DNA of 64,000 bases from Anaerolineales bacterium (GTDB taxonomy: Bacteria; Chloroflexota; Anaerolineae; 4572-78; J111). Location: NCBI GenBank assembly GCA_012032575.1, contig JAAUSP010000001.1, forward strand, positions 31,572 to 95,571, given 5' to 3'. Shown here one piece after another: positions 1-8,371 of this stretch. The notes below the pieces were generated by a model, which searched no databases, was not told the DNA's origin, and worked only from the letters and a program-made list of their open reading frames with translations. Every line of letters begins with the position of its first letter. The first letter of the stretch is position 1. Position numbers and translations under genes: made by a program.

Positions 1-798
1 CATATCAGCATCCTCGGCTTTAGATAACAACTCCTGCAACCCAACTTGAGCCGCTTCAACACGACTAGTAGTGGTTTCCAAACGGCGAATCTTAGTACCA
101 ACGCCAGCCTGCAAATCAAACAAATCAGTCATTTGATTTTTCAAATCTGTGACTTTTGCATTTACATCTCCAACAACAAAAGGAGTGGTCTGAAGGTCGT
201 TACGCAAATCAAGAAGAGTGCTAAAAATACTGCTAAAGGCAGAGTCTCCCTGAACATTAATGGCCATATTTACACTGGGTTCCACCTCCCGAATGATTTG
301 TCCTGTGTCGCCATCGTAATTTACAGAAGTAATGGATCTGGTAGTTGGATCACGGTTGATACTAAATGCGGGACTATCAATTTGAAACCCCGAAAAAAGG
401 TAATGATCACCATGACGAGAGTTTCCCAGCGCAACAGCTTGTTCCAACAGTCCTTCAACCTCAGTTGCCAAGGATTGTCGTTCATCTGGTCCTTGAGTTT
501 CATTTGCCCCGCGAAGAGCCAAATCTTGAGTTCGAATCAGAATATCTCCCACATCACTCAAAGCTTTATCTGTGGCATTCAGCCAGTCAGAACTCATCGA
601 GGCATTATGTAATACTGCTTCACCATTTTGAAGACGCGCCCGGAACCCAAGCGATTGTTCTACCGCAAAAGGGTCATCTTCAGGACGAAGTACTCGTTTT
701 GTAGTTACTGCCTGTTTTTGGATATCGGCTAATCTTCGCATATTAGCCTGCATTCCGTCAATAGCGGTTTGATTAAGCATTTGGTGAGTGATACGCAT
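1..798 (-). CDS. flgL: FlgL, flagellar hook-filament junction protein (partial, runs off window start)
   Basis: The frame is open from an ATG at 798 to the window edge (266 codons) without a stop, so the C-terminus lies outside. It begins MRITHQMLNQ and continues with the FlgL/flagellin D0 pattern (TTKRVLRPEDDPFAVEQSL, then a long heptad helix ending DLALRGANETQGPDERQSLA). GDHYLFSGFQ at about residues 137-146 is the typical FlgL motif. FlgL forms the second layer of the hook-filament junction and is secreted by the flagellar export apparatus. It is the last visible gene of flgM-flgN-flgK-flgL, 91 bp after flgK, and probably read from the sigma-28 promoter at 4114-4140. The 799-889 gap shows no clear promoter. 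Confidence 0.93.
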   Translation of the reverse strand, partial: MRITHQMLNQTAIDGMQANMRRLADIQKQAVTTKRVLRPEDDPFAVEQSLGFRARLQNGEAVLHNASMSSDWLNATDKALSDVGDILIRTQDLALRGANETQGPDERQSLATEVEGLLEQAVALGNSRHGDHYLFSGFQIDSPAFSINRDPTTRSITSVNYDGDTGQIIREVEPSVNMAINVQGDSAFSSIFSTLLDLRNDLQTTPFVVGDVNAKVTDLKNQMTDLFDLQAGVGTKIRRLETTTSRVEAAQVGLQELLSKAEDADM

Positions 799-889
799 GA
801 TGATAATCCTTGAGGTCAGAGTAATAAAATAAACGATTAATTGAAGAGCCTATGCCTTAATAAGATATATTCCTTGGCTTTGCCCTATA

Positions 890-3067
890 TTAGCGACCCA
901 CTACTCCCATACCATTGATAACTTTATCTAACATTTCATCTACTGTTGTCATTACACGGGCAGCAGCTTGGTAAGTACGTTGGTATTCGAGCATGTAAAC
1001 CATCTCCTCATCCAACGACACTCCAGCGATTTCATCCTGTCTTGTTTGTAGATGTTGCGCCAACAACTCGTGGTTATGAGTCACGACACCAGCTTGTTGA
1101 GCCTCTTGGCCCAACTCAGCAACAGTGGCTCGATAGAAATCGCCAACAGTAGTAGTGCCACCGTTAAGTAGAGTTGCACTTTGTAGTTGAGCAATTCCTA
1201 AGGCAATTGAACCATCTCCAGGACTGTTAGCTGCGGCGGCAGTGGCAATGCGATTGTAATCAGCGGTGATATAAGCACTGACGTCTATATTGCGTGCCCC
1301 TGTGCCACTGAAAAAGTTACCAAGACTCACGCTAGCTGCACCGGACCCCAGAGTACCTACCTGAGTACCACGAGCTGTATAAGCAGCATTTGCGGCTGGA
1401 ATAGGGGGTGGGGTGGCTGAACCGCCACGGATTGCGTCCACATAAGGGCCACCACTAAACTGAATGGTTAAGCCTCGTTGGGTATTGAAACTGTTTGGTG
1501 CCCCAGGGATAGACTGCCAGTTGCTGGTCAGGGAACCATCGGCAGCAGCGCTGTCGTAAGTTGAGATTGGATTGCCCGCTGCGTTGACCAAACGAAATTC
1601 AGGTGTACCTGCATTATCCCGGGTTTCAACATAATAAGTATCGCTCGGCAATTCAGGTGTACCCTGAGCTACGCCGCTCAGGGTCAGGCCGCTTACGTTT
1701 ATGTTAGTATTGATACTGCTTAAGTTGTGATCAGCTAAAGGAGCAAAATCGATGGCCAAACCACGCCCAGTATCAAATGTATTTCCTTGAACCAAACTAA
1801 AAGCTTGCCAATTTGAAGTGGTGCTTGTGCCGGCCTGACTAGCATCGTCTATTGTGACAGATTGACCGGTAGAATCAACCAGCCGAAATTCGAGCACATT
1901 ATTGCTATCGCGAATTTCAACACTATAGGTTCCATCAGCTAACCCGGTTAAACCTGACCATACGGGTGCCGTGGAAAATCCATTCACAGTACCAGGCACA
2001 GCACCAGATCCGGTCAACCCTCCGCCCGTAGCACCATTTAAACCAAAACCCGTTTGGTGAAGTCCATTAACAGCACCAATAAGAGCGTTTGCCATTGTAT
2101 CAAGTTGACCCATTTTTTCTGACAACAAAAGATCGCGAGCAATTAACGTTCCGCCCAGTTCGCCACCCAAGCGATCAACTGCTGTGGATGATAGACCCCC
2201 TTCAAGAACAACACCATTAATTTGTGCTGTAGCACCTGTATCAGCCCAAACAACCTTATTGAGCATGAAACCCGTGCTTGCCTGAGTATTAGTTGGGTCA
2301 GGTTGTACTGCGAGTTCTGATACAGCCTGGTCTACTATTAGCCACTTGCCACCTAAATTGACTGTTACAGAACCTGTTTCTGTTTGGTGCGCATCAATAT
2401 TAATAATACCACCCAATTCATTCAGCAGTTTGTTTTGTTCATCTCGCAAATCATTAGGTTGTTGGCCTAAAGCCTGTACTCCGCGAATAGTTCCGTTCAG
2501 TTCAGCAATTTGATGGGATAAATCATTGATACGTTGAACCTGCATGCTTACTTGATCATCTAATTCTCCCTGGTAGGTACCAAGCTGACGAAAAGTTTCG
2601 CGGATCGAAGAAGTAAAAGCAGTAGCAGTTTCGGCTACATGGGCACGCGTCGCAGCACTATCCGGGCTGGTAGCCAGATTTTGCCAAGAATTCCAGAATG
2701 CGCTTAAGTTGCTACTAATACCAGTATCCGAAGGTTCATTAAAAGCTACTTCAATTTGCTGTAATGCATCCCGACGAACTTCCCAACCTTTAAGCATAAA
2801 TGTTTCTTGACGAATTTGACTGTCAAGGAAATCAGAACGGTAACGTTGTATCTTTTCAACAGTGACCCCAGTACCAACTTGACCTATAGTCTGATTACGA
2901 TTGGCAGCCGGTACTGAATATGGGTCCCCAGCAGTCAACAAGGTTTTCTGACGAGAATAGCCAGGCGTGGCCGCATTAGAGACATTGTGACCAGTCACTT
3001 CGATAGAACGCTGCATGGATTGCAAAGTTCGCAAAGCGACATTAAGACTGCCAAAAGTTGAAGTCAT
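890..3067 (-). CDS. flgK: FlgK, hook-associated protein 1, with a duplicated internal module
   Basis: 725 aa, longer than a typical FlgK (about 550). The N-terminus (TFGSLNVALRTLQSMQRSIEVTGHNVSNAATPGYSRQ) carries the rod/hook signature around NxxNAxTPGYxRQ. The C-terminus (MVYMLEYQRTYQAAARVMTTVDEMLDKVIN) is the conserved D0 helix. The protein forms the first junction layer between hook and filament. The extra length is explained by two copies of a roughly 62-residue module, residues about 378-441 and 476-537, both with a YxVExRD..xxEFRLV...SNWQ...F.T.RGL.I.F pattern. They probably form surface-exposed D2/D3-like domains. The gene lies 76 bp after flgN in the late-gene operon. Confidence 0.95.
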   Translation of the reverse strand: MTSTFGSLNVALRTLQSMQRSIEVTGHNVSNAATPGYSRQKTLLTAGDPYSVPAANRNQTIGQVGTGVTVEKIQRYRSDFLDSQIRQETFMLKGWEVRRDALQQIEVAFNEPSDTGISSNLSAFWNSWQNLATSPDSAATRAHVAETATAFTSSIRETFRQLGTYQGELDDQVSMQVQRINDLSHQIAELNGTIRGVQALGQQPNDLRDEQNKLLNELGGIINIDAHQTETGSVTVNLGGKWLIVDQAVSELAVQPDPTNTQASTGFMLNKVVWADTGATAQINGVVLEGGLSSTAVDRLGGELGGTLIARDLLLSEKMGQLDTMANALIGAVNGLHQTGFGLNGATGGGLTGSGAVPGTVNGFSTAPVWSGLTGLADGTYSVEIRDSNNVLEFRLVDSTGQSVTIDDASQAGTSTTSNWQAFSLVQGNTFDTGRGLAIDFAPLADHNLSSINTNINVSGLTLSGVAQGTPELPSDTYYVETRDNAGTPEFRLVNAAGNPISTYDSAAADGSLTSNWQSIPGAPNSFNTQRGLTIQFSGGPYVDAIRGGSATPPPIPAANAAYTARGTQVGTLGSGAASVSLGNFFSGTGARNIDVSAYITADYNRIATAAAANSPGDGSIALGIAQLQSATLLNGGTTTVGDFYRATVAELGQEAQQAGVVTHNHELLAQHLQTRQDEIAGVSLDEEMVYMLEYQRTYQAAARVMTTVDEMLDKVINGMGVVGR

Positions 3068-3143
3068 TGTCAGTATCCTATCTTAAAATTAGGTAGGTAA
3101 AACAAAAAACGGTAACAAGGAATTAGATTTTTTATAGCTATAA

Positions 3144-3662
3144 TTACACCTGCCAATTAAAAACATTCCCGGCTGACGAAGGGGGTGTAAGATGAGCAGA
3201 AATACCATTGGTAGTGTAACCCACGCCTGCACTTGTACCGGAAAGAAGATAATTTACGGTCGCATTAACTCGAACCAACTCGGTTTGTAATAATAGTTGG
3301 TTTCCTTGATTGAGCAGGTATACCTGCTCGGTCAAATTTATAAATTCTTGGCGTAAAGTAGCCAATTTTTCCGCTACGGTTTCATCGCAAAAAGCAATAA
3401 GCTCAGATAAAGAAGGGGGGGCAGGAAGCTTTAATTTTTCCGCCAATTTGGCCATAATCTGTTGGCGTTTTTTTTCCCAATCAGCCAGTCGCTGCAATAA
3501 ACTAATTTTGGCCTCAGTTGTTGCTGTTAAATCGGTTAAGTTGCCACTCTGCAATGCAATCTGTTCACATTGTGTTAGTGAGAGTAGCTGCCGATAATCT
3601 TCAACCTCATTGACCAAGTTATGATGTAAAGTGTCAACGATTGGGGTTGTTAGCAGAGTCAT
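3144..3662 (-). CDS. flgN: FlgN-like flagellar export chaperone
   Basis: 172 aa from the ATG at 3662, preferred over an upstream in-frame start because an AAAGGAAG ribosome site lies just before it and the longer version would overlap flgM. The protein is mostly helical, with a coiled-coil profile (ALQSGNLTDLTATTEAKISLLQRLADWEKKRQQIMAKLAEKL) and a C-terminal helix, as in FlgN, the chaperone that holds FlgK and FlgL before export. Sequence identity in this family is low, so the call rests on size, helix pattern and position between flgM and flgK, the usual flgM-flgN-flgK order. Confidence 0.8.
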   Translation of the reverse strand: MTLLTTPIVDTLHHNLVNEVEDYRQLLSLTQCEQIALQSGNLTDLTATTEAKISLLQRLADWEKKRQQIMAKLAEKLKLPAPPSLSELIAFCDETVAEKLATLRQEFINLTEQVYLLNQGNQLLLQTELVRVNATVNYLLSGTSAGVGYTTNGISAHLTPPSSAGNVFNWQV

Positions 3663-3687
3663 AAGGCTTCCTTTCATTAAGGCCAGT

Positions 3688-3975
3688 TTATAACAGTGGT
3701 AGCAGGCGCTCGGCAAGAGTTTCAACATTGACTTGATAAGTGCCGGTGTTTAATTTATCGCGCACCGCCTCAACTACATCAACTCGAATATCAGGTGTAT
3801 CTTTTACTGCCTGAAAAACACGCTGTAAAGCTTGGGCGTCACCTGATAAACTTACTTGCGCTGAAGTATTATCAATTTGATAAGCCTTCGGCCGAGCGAC
3901 TTCTCCTTTACTCTCAAGACGATTAACTTCGTTGGTATAACCAGCGGAAGAGCTGGATTGAATTTTATTGATCAT
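3688..3975 (-). CDS. flgM: FlgM, anti-sigma-28 factor
   Basis: 95 aa. It has a disordered N-terminus with SSSSAGYTNEVNRLE, then the FlgM core: VSLSGDAQALQRVFQAVKDTPDIRVDVVEAVRDKLNTGTYQVNVETLAERLL. The pattern of residues before the last helix (DxR..xV..lr..i..G.Y.v....iA..ll) is diagnostic. FlgM binds and silences FliA (encoded at 7488-8300) until the hook is finished and FlgM is exported. It is the first gene of flgM-flgN-flgK-flgL. A consensus sigma-28 promoter lies about 130 bp upstream, giving the usual autoregulatory loop. Confidence 0.92.
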   Translation of the reverse strand: MINKIQSSSSAGYTNEVNRLESKGEVARPKAYQIDNTSAQVSLSGDAQALQRVFQAVKDTPDIRVDVVEAVRDKLNTGTYQVNVETLAERLLPLL

Positions 3976-4113
3976 TATAAGTTACGGCCTTTCCAAAATT
4001 TTTTCTGCCAAACTTGTCTGCTTTTAGCTTTTGAGCCAAGTATTGCCAAAAACAGAAAGGTGCGACAAGTTCTCCAGAAGCCGGAGATACTGATACCTTA
4101 TTTTCTATAAAGT

Positions 4114-4140
4114 TTATCGGCACAATTGAGGGAATCTTTA
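4114..4140 (-). promoter_or_regulatory. Sigma-28 (FliA) promoter of flgM-flgN-flgK-flgL
   Basis: On the minus strand TAAA (4140-4137) is separated by exactly 15 bp from GCCGATAA (4121-4114), the flagellar sigma-28 consensus TAAA-N15-GCCGATAA. It points toward flgM, leaving a leader of roughly 130 nt. It lies just beyond the hairpin that ends flgF-flgG, so the late genes form a separate unit. Confidence 0.85.
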
Positions 4141-4211
4141 GAAGGAGTAACCAGCAACTGGCCTAAATTTCTTATTGGATTGATTAAAGCTGGGGAAGAA
4201 GGAAAAGTGGC

Positions 4212-4242
4212 GGTATAGGGGCAGAAGTAACGCCCCTATACC
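4212..4242 (-). terminator. Hairpin downstream of flgG, probable terminator
   Basis: A perfect 11-bp stem (GGTATAGGGGC pairing with GCCCCTATACC) with a 9-nt loop starts 26 bp after the flgG stop. On the minus strand it is followed by CGCCACTTTTCC, a weak T-run, so termination may be partial. It separates flgF-flgG from the sigma-28 unit. Confidence 0.65.
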
Positions 4243-4267
4243 ATAGGGATACGAAAATTCTTTACAA

Positions 4268-5053
4268 TTATGAACGCATTTGATTGACTAATCCCAACAT
4301 CTCGTTGGAAGTTTCCATGGCCCGGACCAATAAGGTATAGGCCCGTTGGGCACTGATGAGATCAACCATCTGCTGACTAAGATCAACATTTGAGCTTTCG
4401 AGGGCATGGCTAATGATCTGACCCACTCCATTTTGACCGGGCTGACCTTCCTGAACGGGACCGGACACATCACTCGGTTGATAAAGGTTATCACCAATCT
4501 TGTTTAAACCACCGGGGTTGGCAAAACGAGCCAAAGTGATCGTAGCCACTGTTTGGGGTTCAGTCTGACCTGTGCGACGCACTGTAATATCACCATTGGA
4601 ATTCACCAGAGTATCTTCGGCATCGGGGGGCAGGGTAACAGTTGGATAGAGCAGGGAACCATCGGCGGTTGTCAAACGACCTTCTCCATCCAGTTGAAAA
4701 GAGCCATCCCGAGTGTAAGCTATGGAGCCATCGGGACGCTGTATTTGGAAAAAGCCCTCCCCCCTCAATCGCCATATCCCACTCATGCTCAGTCATTTGG
4801 ATTTGACCTTGAGCAAAAATGCTCTGGGTAGCAGCCAGAAGTGTACCCGCGGCCTGTCCTGAAGTTCGATTGTCACCAGCCTGGGGAGGGTTAAGCTGGG
4901 CGTTAAGCAACTCGTGGAATTCGGGACGATTGTATTTATAGCCGGTCGTATTGATGTTAGCGATATTATTGGCTACTACATCAATTCCTGTTGTTGAGAA
5001 ACCAAGCCCGAACGAGCAATATGCAATAAAGTATTGAGTGACACTGTAGGCAT
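4268..5053 (-). CDS. flgG: FlgG, distal rod protein (two frameshifts)
   Basis: Three frame segments join into one FlgG-type rod protein. It starts at the ATG at 5053 (MPTVSLNTLLHIARSGLVSQQQ). It shifts near 4987 to a segment with GIDVVANNIANINTTGYKYNRPEF. It shifts again in a C6 run at 4759-4764 (minus strand GGGGGG) into EGFFQIQRPDGSIAYTRDGSF and the C-terminal half ending ALESSNVDLSQQMVDLISAQRAYTLLVRAMETSNEMLGLVNQMRS. NNIANxNTTGYK and the ExSNVDxxxxMVxLIxAQRAY tail define the FlgG family. Restoring one G at the first site and removing one at the second gives an intact protein of about 260 aa. Both events are single-base and one is in a homopolymer, so assembly error is likelier than a pseudogene. 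It is TAATG-coupled to flgF. Confidence 0.85.
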
Positions 5054-5805
5054 TATACTCTCCCTAATTCGCTAACAGCCTGTCCATTGATTTGATCTTG
5101 AAATTGGACCAGGCGCTGACTGGCCTGATAGGCCCGCATGACAGCCATCATTTCGGTAACAACCTGGGAGGCGTCAACATTGGATTCTTCAAAATATCCC
5201 TGATAGACTTGCGCCTCTGTACCTGCAAGCAGTTGCGGTTCTGGCCCACGATTTGCAAACAAAGTTTGGCTCGCTTTTAAAAGATTGGTTGGATCATCAA
5301 AGCGAGCCAGGCTTAATTGATCCACATAAGTATCATTAACGTAAAGCTGACCGTTTGGGGTAGAAGTCAGTTGACCTTCAGGTAAAACAACCGGGCCATT
5401 GGCCCCCAGTACAGGGTAACCATCAGCAGTCATGAGGCGACCATCAGCAGCATCGCGATAGAAGCGTCCATCTCGGGTATAAAGTACTCCATCTGGAGTC
5501 TGGACCTGAAAGAAACCATCACCGGCTACAGCAAAATCAAAAGGATGGTCGGTTAATTTTAGAGGACCCTCGCTAAAATCAGTCGTGAGCGAGCCTAGCG
5601 AAACTCCTGTACCAGCACGCCCCACTTCTTGACCTGGCTGATTATCATTTATCCGAGTAAGCAGCAACGAGGGAAAATCAGTCAGAGTGGCACGATCAGC
5701 TTTATAGCCGACCGTTCGCAGGTTGGATAAGTTATGTACAATGGTTTCGTGTCGTAGTAGCCCGCTAAGCATGCCGGCCGCAGAAGTGTATAAACCACGT
5801 ATCAT
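5053..5805 (-). CDS. flgF: FlgF-type proximal rod protein
   Basis: 250 aa. MIRGLYTSAAGMLSGLLRHETIVHNLSNLRTVGYKADRATLTDFP is the N-terminal rod signature (NLxNxxTxGYK). The FlgE/F/G beta domain follows (DFAVAGDGFFQVQTPDGVLYTRDGRFYRDADGRLMTADGYPVLG), and the C-terminal helix is YFEESNVDASQVVTEMMAVMRAYQASQRLVQFQD. It is assigned to flgF rather than flgG because it is the first of two tandem rod genes and its partner is closer to FlgG; the two names could be exchanged. The stop overlaps the next start as TAATG. A good ribosome site (AAGGAGAAACC) precedes the ATG. No sigma-28 or TTTAC-array promoter is visible in the 52 bp upstream. Confidence 0.88.
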   Translation of the reverse strand: MIRGLYTSAAGMLSGLLRHETIVHNLSNLRTVGYKADRATLTDFPSLLLTRINDNQPGQEVGRAGTGVSLGSLTTDFSEGPLKLTDHPFDFAVAGDGFFQVQTPDGVLYTRDGRFYRDAADGRLMTADGYPVLGANGPVVLPEGQLTSTPNGQLYVNDTYVDQLSLARFDDPTNLLKASQTLFANRGPEPQLLAGTEAQVYQGYFEESNVDASQVVTEMMAVMRAYQASQRLVQFQDQINGQAVSELGRV

Positions 5806-5857
5806 TGGTTTCTCCTTTTTTGAGTTTTACATTTACGTTTATGGTTAAAATTCAGTT

Positions 5858-6484
5858 TCATTGGGATAGGTGTTTATTTCTCCATAAAACCAGACCGGCA
5901 ATACTCAATCCCAAGCCCATAATCAATAATCCCAAATTTAATATTTTCGACTTTAAATCGCCCGTAACGGGCAGAGTTGGAGGTGGGGCCGGAGTAGGTG
6001 TTATACCGGGCACAAGAGTTGGTGTTGGTGTACCACTAACGACTACAACCTCTGCGTTAGGAAAAACACCAGCAATAGTACGGCGCGCATCTGCCTCTGG
6101 ACCTGGGTCGGGATCTGTTTCTACACTAATAACAAAATAACGATAATCAAGCTCTGGTATTTGTTCAAACTCAGCGTGGTACTTAACCTGCCCGGTGGAA
6201 TCACTGTTAAATTTCCCCAAACTAATCATCGTACTTGTTTCAGCTTCGACCAGCCAGGCTTCGTAAGACTGACCGTTCAGTTGCGGCAAACCGTCAACTT
6301 CGAGATCTACCCAAGCTTCACCGATACTAACCAGGGCTACCCCGGTAGCATCATTGGAGCCATAATTGGAATATTCCGGCAAATAGTTCAAGAAGATTTT
6401 AATCGGAGCGCCGTTTGCTGCTACCGGCCCGGCTACAATAAGCATCATCACGATCCCAATGAACCATTTTATAAAAAATTTCAT
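5858..6484 (-). CDS. Secreted cell-surface protein with LPVTG sorting-like tail
   Basis: 208 aa, not recognised as a known flagellar protein. It has a Sec signal peptide (residues 1 to about 23, MKFFIKWFIGIVMMLIVAG..VAANG). A beta-rich domain of about 120 residues (YEAWLVEAETSTMISLGKF) vaguely resembles the extracytoplasmic domain of RskA-type anti-sigma factors. A Thr/Pro spacer (TPTPTLVPGITPTPAPPP) leads to LPVTG at 171-175, a hydrophobic helix and a basic end (WRNKH). The last part is the layout of a sortase substrate. It sits between the swrB-like gene and flgF on the same strand, so it may be co-transcribed with flagellar genes. Function unknown; no sortase is encoded in this window. Confidence 0.7.
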   Translation of the reverse strand: MKFFIKWFIGIVMMLIVAGPVAANGAPIKIFLNYLPEYSNYGSNDATGVALVSIGEAWVDLEVDGLPQLNGQSYEAWLVEAETSTMISLGKFNSDSTGQVKYHAEFEQIPELDYRYFVISVETDPDPGPEADARRTIAGVFPNAEVVVVSGTPTPTLVPGITPTPAPPPTLPVTGDLKSKILNLGLLIMGLGLSIAGLVLWRNKHLSQ

Positions 6485-6550
6485 TGTTCTTGCTTTCCTT
6501 TTTTAATTGGATAATAAATCAAAAACTGGTCCTTCATCATTCAATTATCA

Positions 6551-7516
6551 CTAATTTACTTGCTTGGTTGTGCGTGGCCCCATTGTTAACAATAAGCGGA
6601 TTGCCTCTCGTTCCAGGCCGGTTTCGGCAGTGATGGCTGCGGGATCAAATCCCTGGTCGGCCAATGAAAACACTGTCTGGTAGCGGTCTACAGCTTGGGC
6701 CTGAGATACGTGGTTGCTTTTTGGTGAAGTATCGGCGAGGCCCGAATTTTGGATACCTCCACTGCTAATCAAAGTCTGTAAATTTTTGCCCAGTACAGGA
6801 TTAACCCAATTAGCGAAAGTCTTGATCGCAATCAACTCACGTTCAATCAAATGTGGCTGGGTGAGTTGTGTTTCAAGATAACAGCGATAACTGGCCAACT
6901 CAAGCAGCTCTAAACGACGCACTGGCAATTGGGCGTACAATGGTCCGCTTAACCAAGCTGCAAATTGCCGTATGTGGCCCAAAGTTCGACTAATAGTGCT
7001 CTGGCTATAACCGCCTACTTGCAACTGCTCGCCAAAGGACTCAATGGCCTCTGTCCAAGTATCCGAATTGAGCCGTGATGTTACCCCGGCTTGTGGCTCT
7101 TCAGAAGCGGCTGGCTGTAGGCAAGATGAACTGGTTGCGCTTTTGACTGTACATTCCGGCAACTTAGCATCCAAACTAGAAGGTCCCATTCCTTGAGCAA
7201 GCAGAGTACGTAATTCGGCTATGGTTGTTTCGGCTTGCTTAAGAATAAGTTGAAGTTCAGTTTGTTGGCGAAGACCATCTTCACGAGCAGTATTTGCAGC
7301 GGCTTGCCATTCAGTTAGCAAATTAGCCACTTCATGGATTACTTCTACCTGCCATGCCTGTAGGGTAGTATCAGCGTGTCCTTCTGACTCTTTCGCAACT
7401 GAAGCTGAGGAATTTCGGATTCGCACTTCGGCCGATAGCTGGCGGGTTTGCCAGTACATATAAGCAACTGCAGCGAGAAGGATAAACTCAATGGGCAGCA
7501 GAATAGATTGTAGCAC
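6551..7516 (-). CDS. SwrB-like membrane coiled-coil protein with integrase-type SAM domain
   Basis: The GTG at 7516 follows AGGAGAGGAATCA, so it is the preferred start (about 321 aa). An ATG at 7534 is also possible. Either way it overlaps the end of fliA. An N-terminal membrane helix (SILLPIEFILLAAVAYMYW) is followed by a long coiled coil. A domain then resembles the SAM-like core-binding domain of tyrosine recombinases (WTEAIESFGEQLQVGGYSQSTISRTLGHIRQFAAWL). The C-terminal helix-turn-helix-like tail is YQTVFSLADQGFDPAAITAETGLEREAIRLLL. Bacillus SwrB, encoded directly after sigD, has the same membrane helix, coiled coil and HTH-like end, so position and layout suggest a SwrB/DUF6115 relative. 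The inserted SAM-like domain is unusual. No recombinase catalytic domain is present. Confidence 0.6.
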   Translation of the reverse strand: MLQSILLPIEFILLAAVAYMYWQTRQLSAEVRIRNSSASVAKESEGHADTTLQAWQVEVIHEVANLLTEWQAAANTAREDGLRQQTELQLILKQAETTIAELRTLLAQGMGPSSLDAKLPECTVKSATSSSCLQPAASEEPQAGVTSRLNSDTWTEAIESFGEQLQVGGYSQSTISRTLGHIRQFAAWLSGPLYAQLPVRRLELLELASYRCYLETQLTQPHLIERELIAIKTFANWVNPVLGKNLQTLISSGGIQNSGLADTSPKSNHVSQAQAVDRYQTVFSLADQGFDPAAITAETGLEREAIRLLLTMGPRTTKQVN

Positions 7517-8300
7517 TGATTCCTCTCCTGTCATAGAAAACCTGGTTGGGTTCAGCACGATTGCGCAGCACACTCCGTAGAGTTAGCACTATTTTAGCGT
7601 GCATCTGGCTAACACGCGATTCCGAGATATCCATAGCTTGACCAATTTCTTTCATGGTCAAGCCATCATTGTAATAAAGCGAAATCATAATTTGTTCACG
7701 TTCAGGCAGGGATCGAATTGCCAGCATTAACTCTGATTTCATTTCTACGTCATCCAGGTAAGTAGATGGAGCGGGCATGGTAGTATCCTCCAGTGAGTCG
7801 TACAATGTTAGGGGTTCGTCACCCTCCCTCATCAGTGGCTCATCGAGCGAAATTACGGCCGAATTCGCGTTGAGAAGCCGCTCATAATATTGAGTGGGAT
7901 CGAGGCCCAGATGATGAGCCACTTCCGTATCAACCGGTAAACGCCCTAATGACAGGCTTAGTGAGGAAATCGCGGCTTCAATTTCTCTGGCATGGCGTCG
8001 CGCTGATCGTGATAAGAGATCAAGGTGACGCAACGAGTCAAGGATATGGCCTCTAATTCGAGATACCGCAAAAGTTTCAAACTTTACGCCGCGCCCAGGG
8101 TCAAACCGATCTATGGCTTCAATCAGTCCAAGAGTACCATAGCCAATTAAATCATCCTCTTGCAGGCTAGGTGGTAACCGCAATGCTAAGCGCCCAACCA
8201 CATACTTTACCAATTGGGCATAATTGAGGATAAGCTCGTCACGAGCCTGGGGATCTTTCTGTTGGGTATAGCGGGTCCAGAGAGTTGTTACATCTTTCAT
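7488..8300 (-). CDS. fliA: FliA/SigD, flagellar sigma-28 factor
   Basis: 270 aa with all sigma regions of the FliA/WhiG group. Region 1.2-2 is LWTRYTQQKDPQARDELILNYAQLVKYVVGRLALRLPPSLQEDDLIGYGTLGLIEAIDRFDPGRGVKFETFAVSRIRGHILDSLR. Region 3 follows, and region 4 (LPEREQIMISLYYNDGLTMKEIGQAMDISESRVSQMHAKIVLTLR) supplies the -35 reader. It directs RNA polymerase to late flagellar promoters such as 4114-4140 and is held by FlgM (3688-3975). It lies in flhF-flhG-(small membrane protein)-fliA-swrB-like, an order shared with Firmicutes. A C-terminal extension of about 20 residues (NQVFYDRRGISATIYSAAH) is not typical. Confidence 0.96.
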   Translation of the reverse strand: MKDVTTLWTRYTQQKDPQARDELILNYAQLVKYVVGRLALRLPPSLQEDDLIGYGTLGLIEAIDRFDPGRGVKFETFAVSRIRGHILDSLRHLDLLSRSARRHAREIEAAISSLSLSLGRLPVDTEVAHHLGLDPTQYYERLLNANSAVISLDEPLMREGDEPLTLYDSLEDTTMPAPSTYLDDVEMKSELMLAIRSLPEREQIMISLYYNDGLTMKEIGQAMDISESRVSQMHAKIVLTLRSVLRNRAEPNQVFYDRRGISATIYSAAH

Positions 8301-8371
8301 CAGTTACCATCCGGCTTAAAGGTTAGCATTTAATCGTGGAAATATGTGCTGGGCTACAACAAGGATATAGA

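Noticed and set aside
46..612. Plus-strand open frame of 188 codons at the window start
   Set aside because: It is the antisense of flgL, whose minus-strand frame shows clear FlgL motifs and runs off the window edge.
4268..5053. Genuine flgG pseudogene
   Set aside because: The two indels compensate in opposite directions, all motifs survive, and similar single-base breaks occur in other conserved genes; sequencing error is likelier.
6551..7516. Tyrosine recombinase or phage integrase
   Set aside because: Only a core-binding-like domain is present; the catalytic R...H-x-x-R...Y domain is missing and the N-terminus is a membrane helix with coiled coil.
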